IMG/VR virus record: IMGVR_UViG_3300030102_003764
Location: 1 to 20,355 of that record
DNA: 20,355 bases
Direction: 5' to 3' (one strand)
Source: a virus
The notes below the pieces were generated by a model. That model had not been told where the DNA came from. It ran no database searches and saw only the letters and a program-made list of their open reading frames with translations. The position numbers and the translations under genes were made by a program. Each line of letters opens with the position of its first letter. Positions within the stretch are counted from its first letter, which is position 1. Of the stretch, positions 18,953-20,355 are shown one piece after another.

Positions 18953-19660
18953 ATGAAAAGTTATACATACACAGACGGGAAAGTCATCCATTCGCTAGAC
19001 TTGAAAGTATCGCAAAATTCTAAAATTGGTATCGGGTTGGTATTGCAGACATATCATTTTAGCCTTGAACAGGTGCAACAAAACGACTTCACACTTGACG
19101 CTTCAAACTGTTTAGATTGTCCCTTTAGTTACAATCAAAATAACGGCAAATCTGGAGGGTGCTACACTCACAAAGGATTGCAGTTGATGGGGTTAAAATC
19201 TAAACTTCGAAGCCTTAACAAGAAACTAAGCAACGGCAAGTTAAAACAATTCGACGCAAAGGAATTCAAGAAATTTATTGACTTCGCAAAGAATAAGGTT
19301 AGCCCTAAATTAATTCGCTTCGGGGCGTATGGCGAAGCCGTAACGCTTGAAGCCCCAATACGTGACGCGCTTTTTAGATTGGCTAGCGACGTACGGGCAA
19401 AAGTTACGGGATACACCCATCAATGGCATAAGGTAAGTGAGACACGTTTCATGGCATCGGCTCACACCCTTGCAGAGATGGTTGAGGCTAGGGCTAGGGG
19501 TTATCGCTCATTCATTGTGAGTGATGATGAAATTTCGGAGGGTTTCAATTGCCCTGCGTCCGCTGAAAGTGGCAAGAAAAAAACGTGCCTGGAGTGTGGT
19601 TTATGTAGCGGCACCTTCGGCGGTAAAAAGAAAAAGGATATATATATCCTTCAACATTAG
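18953..19660 (+). CDS. Seven-cysteine conserved protein of phages and plasmids (DUF7227-like)
   Basis: The product has 235 residues. Cysteines lie in two groups: NCLDCPFS (C53, C56) with GGCYTHKG (C70), and FNCPASAESGKKKTCLECGL with CSG (C200, C212, C215, C218). Between them are RFGAYGEAVTLE (122-133), GYTHQWHK (153-160) and FMASAHTLAEMVEARARGYR (166-185). I remember this family (often as DUF7227) from phages and mobile plasmids, with 'xRFGAYG', 'TGYTHQW', 'MAS' and 'CPAS..GK...C..C.LC.G' conserved. The cysteines suggest a metal (zinc or iron-sulfur) site. Its reaction is not known to me. It has its own promoter-like element and is followed by a hairpin cassette. Confidence 0.75.
   Translation: MKSYTYTDGKVIHSLDLKVSQNSKIGIGLVLQTYHFSLEQVQQNDFTLDASNCLDCPFSYNQNNGKSGGCYTHKGLQLMGLKSKLRSLNKKLSNGKLKQFDAKEFKKFIDFAKNKVSPKLIRFGAYGEAVTLEAPIRDALFRLASDVRAKVTGYTHQWHKVSETRFMASAHTLAEMVEARARGYRSFIVSDDEISEGFNCPASAESGKKKTCLECGLCSGTFGGKKKKDIYILQH
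19634..19651. repeat. 18-base perfect palindrome at the end of the Cys-rich gene
   Basis: AAGGATATATATATCCTT lies in the last codons (Lys-Asp-Ile-Tyr-Ile-Leu), nine bases before the stop. It could be a transcript hairpin or a protein-binding site. Confidence 0.8.
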
Positions 19661-19669
19661 ATGTTTTGT

Positions 19670-19726
19670 TTGTTTGTTTGTGCGCCCCCTCCTGGAGGGG
19701 GGGTGTTCACACTCACACACACAATA
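19670..19726 (+). terminator. Terminator-plus-promoter cassette, copy B
   Basis: TTGTTTGTTTGTGC (19670-19683), hairpin CCCCCTCC-T-GGAGGGGG (19685-19701), then GTGTTCACACTCAC and CACAATA of the next promoter-like element. It shares the flanks of copy A but has a different hairpin sequence with pairing preserved, which supports function of the hairpin. Confidence 0.6.
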
Positions 19727-19762
19727 AAAGAATAAACACAACGTTATAATATAAAACAAACA
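19720..19762 (+). promoter_or_regulatory. Bipartite promoter-like element, copy 8
   Basis: CACAATA (19720-19726), 14 bases, ACGTTA (19741-19746), TAATATAAAAC and AAACA leader, ATG at 19765. Confidence 0.6.
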
Positions 19763-19764
19763 AC

Positions 19765-20127
19765 ATGAATAAAAATAAATTAAAATGTCAACTGGATAAT
19801 ATTACAGCGTGTGACATAGTAGTGAGTAGGATATTTGACTGTGTATCTTATTGGAATAGGGAGGGCGATTCGATATTTCAAAGGGAGGTATTGGGCAGGA
19901 TAGATTCTGAGGATGCTGAGCAGTACGCCATAAAAAATGCAACAAGTCACTGGCTAATGGATATGATATACAAAGATTGCGAATTCGTAATGAGCTATGC
20001 CCATGAACTTGCTGAATGCAGTAAAGGGGCGTATGAATTCGGAAGGTCTGGGTCACATATATGGTTGCATAAGGATGGCGAAAGGATTGCAATGATAACC
20101 TGTATTAACAATAAACTTGAAAACTAA
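19765..20127 (+). CDS. 120-residue protein, unknown
   Basis: A soluble, mixed-charge protein (LDNITACDIVVSRIFDCVSY, DSEDAEQYAIKNATSHWLMD, then GRSGSHIWLHKDGERIAMIT). Several Cys (8, 16, 26, 72, 85, 113 or so) are scattered rather than arranged as a metal site. Its last codons (Asn-Asn-Lys-Leu-Glu-Asn) are also the first box and spacer of the next promoter-like element, an overlap of coding and regulatory sequence. Family not recognised. Confidence 0.65.
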   Translation: MNKNKLKCQLDNITACDIVVSRIFDCVSYWNREGDSIFQREVLGRIDSEDAEQYAIKNATSHWLMDMIYKDCEFVMSYAHELAECSKGAYEFGRSGSHIWLHKDGERIAMITCINNKLEN

Positions 20128-20150
20128 ACGTTAAACTATTAAACAATAAA
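20107..20150 (+). promoter_or_regulatory. Bipartite promoter-like element, copy 9
   Basis: AACAATA (20107-20113), 14 bases, ACGTTA (20128-20133), then an A/T-rich AACTATTAAACAATAAA leader, ATG at 20153. The first box and spacer are inside the preceding gene. Confidence 0.5.
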
Positions 20151-20152
20151 TT

Positions 20153-20355
20153 ATGAATGATAACAAACTAATCGCAGAATTTATGGGTATTGAATGCGGA
20201 GATTATATTACTCCACATTACCATTGTAATTGGGAGGAGTTGATTAAAGTGGTGGCTAAGATAACACGAAATGAAAAGTATTTGGGGAATGATTACCGAG
20301 AACATCTAATGGATGTTGTTCCATACGGATACGTAGAAGATACCTACGATGCAGT
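20153..20355 (+). CDS. Small conserved phage protein (N-terminal part, runs off the window)
   Basis: The open frame from ATG 20153 continues past the right edge; 67 codons are visible. The start MNDNKLIAEFMGIECGDYIT followed by HYHCNWEELIKVVAKITR matches what I remember of a short family common in Bacteroidota phages ('NKLIAEFMG...Y..sW..LM.VV.KI'), function unknown. It has a promoter-like element at fixed spacing. The C-terminal part is not in the window. Confidence 0.7.
   Translation, partial: MNDNKLIAEFMGIECGDYITPHYHCNWEELIKVVAKITRNEKYLGNDYREHLMDVVPYGYVEDTYDA

Noticed and set aside
18544-19762. CRISPR-like reading of the repeated intergenic segments
   Set aside because: Repeats are separated by whole genes, are promoter/terminator modules and have no spacer array or cas genes.
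19802-20092. 96-residue minus-strand frame
   Set aside because: Antisense to the gene at 19765-20127, which has a promoter-like element and normal composition.

Overview
The window looks like part of a tailed-phage genome (or a closely related prophage) from a Bacteroidota host, probably marine or flavobacterial. It carries a large terminase, a portal, tail or fibre proteins, a holin, a cell-wall peptidase, a phage chaperonin pair and a tRNA. Genes are very tightly packed: TAATG and ATGA stop/start overlaps are common. Starts often follow A-rich leaders rather than strong Shine-Dalgarno sites, and the DNA is AT-rich. The terminase and portal sequences remind me of crAss-like (Crassvirales) phages, but that is recall and was not tested.

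Layout. (1) From 11756 down to 1, all on the minus strand, lies one long late block. It starts with about a dozen small, mostly very basic proteins, including a 29-residue lysine/serine/threonine repeat peptide. Structural and fibre-like proteins follow, then a lysis set (spanin-like, coiled-coil membrane protein, 3-TM-type holin). The block ends with a C1q/TNF-like virion protein, a tandem GroES-like protein, a candidate small terminase, the large terminase and the portal, which runs off the left edge. (2) A lone plus-strand winged-helix gene (11771-12193) diverges from this block and overlaps tail-to-tail with groES. (3) groEL then groES (minus, 13998-12138) form a two-gene chaperonin unit in reversed order relative to bacteria. 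(4) A 214-base spacer with repeated CGTCAT motifs precedes a plus-strand block: tRNA-Arg(UCU), a small lipoprotein, an M23 peptidase, two small proteins, a SET-domain protein and a conserved phage protein. (5) A non-coding-looking stretch at about 16750-17340 holds inverted repeats and two promoter-like direct repeats. (6) From 17345 to the right end is a plus-strand accessory or early-type region of short genes.

The main discovery is a bipartite element, CACAATA-N14(15)-ACGTTA, usually followed by an AT-rich stretch and an AAAACAAACA leader just before ATG. It precedes seven genes in region 6 and occurs twice more with the same spacing in the non-coding region 5. It does not match the usual Bacteroidota promoter (TTTG / TAnnTTTG) and is best explained as a phage-specific promoter. 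The two non-coding copies may drive small structured RNAs. Some copies are fused to a G/C hairpin and a TTTG-repeat tail, making terminator-plus-promoter cassettes whose tail is complementary to the AAACAAACA leaders.

How the parts may fit together (inference): the right-hand genes are probably takeover functions, each with its own promoter. The chaperonin pair and the tandem GroES-like protein would assist folding of virion proteins from the late block. The SET enzyme might methylate lysine-rich proteins such as those encoded in the late block. Holin and spanin-like proteins (late block) and the M23 peptidase (plus block) would share host lysis.
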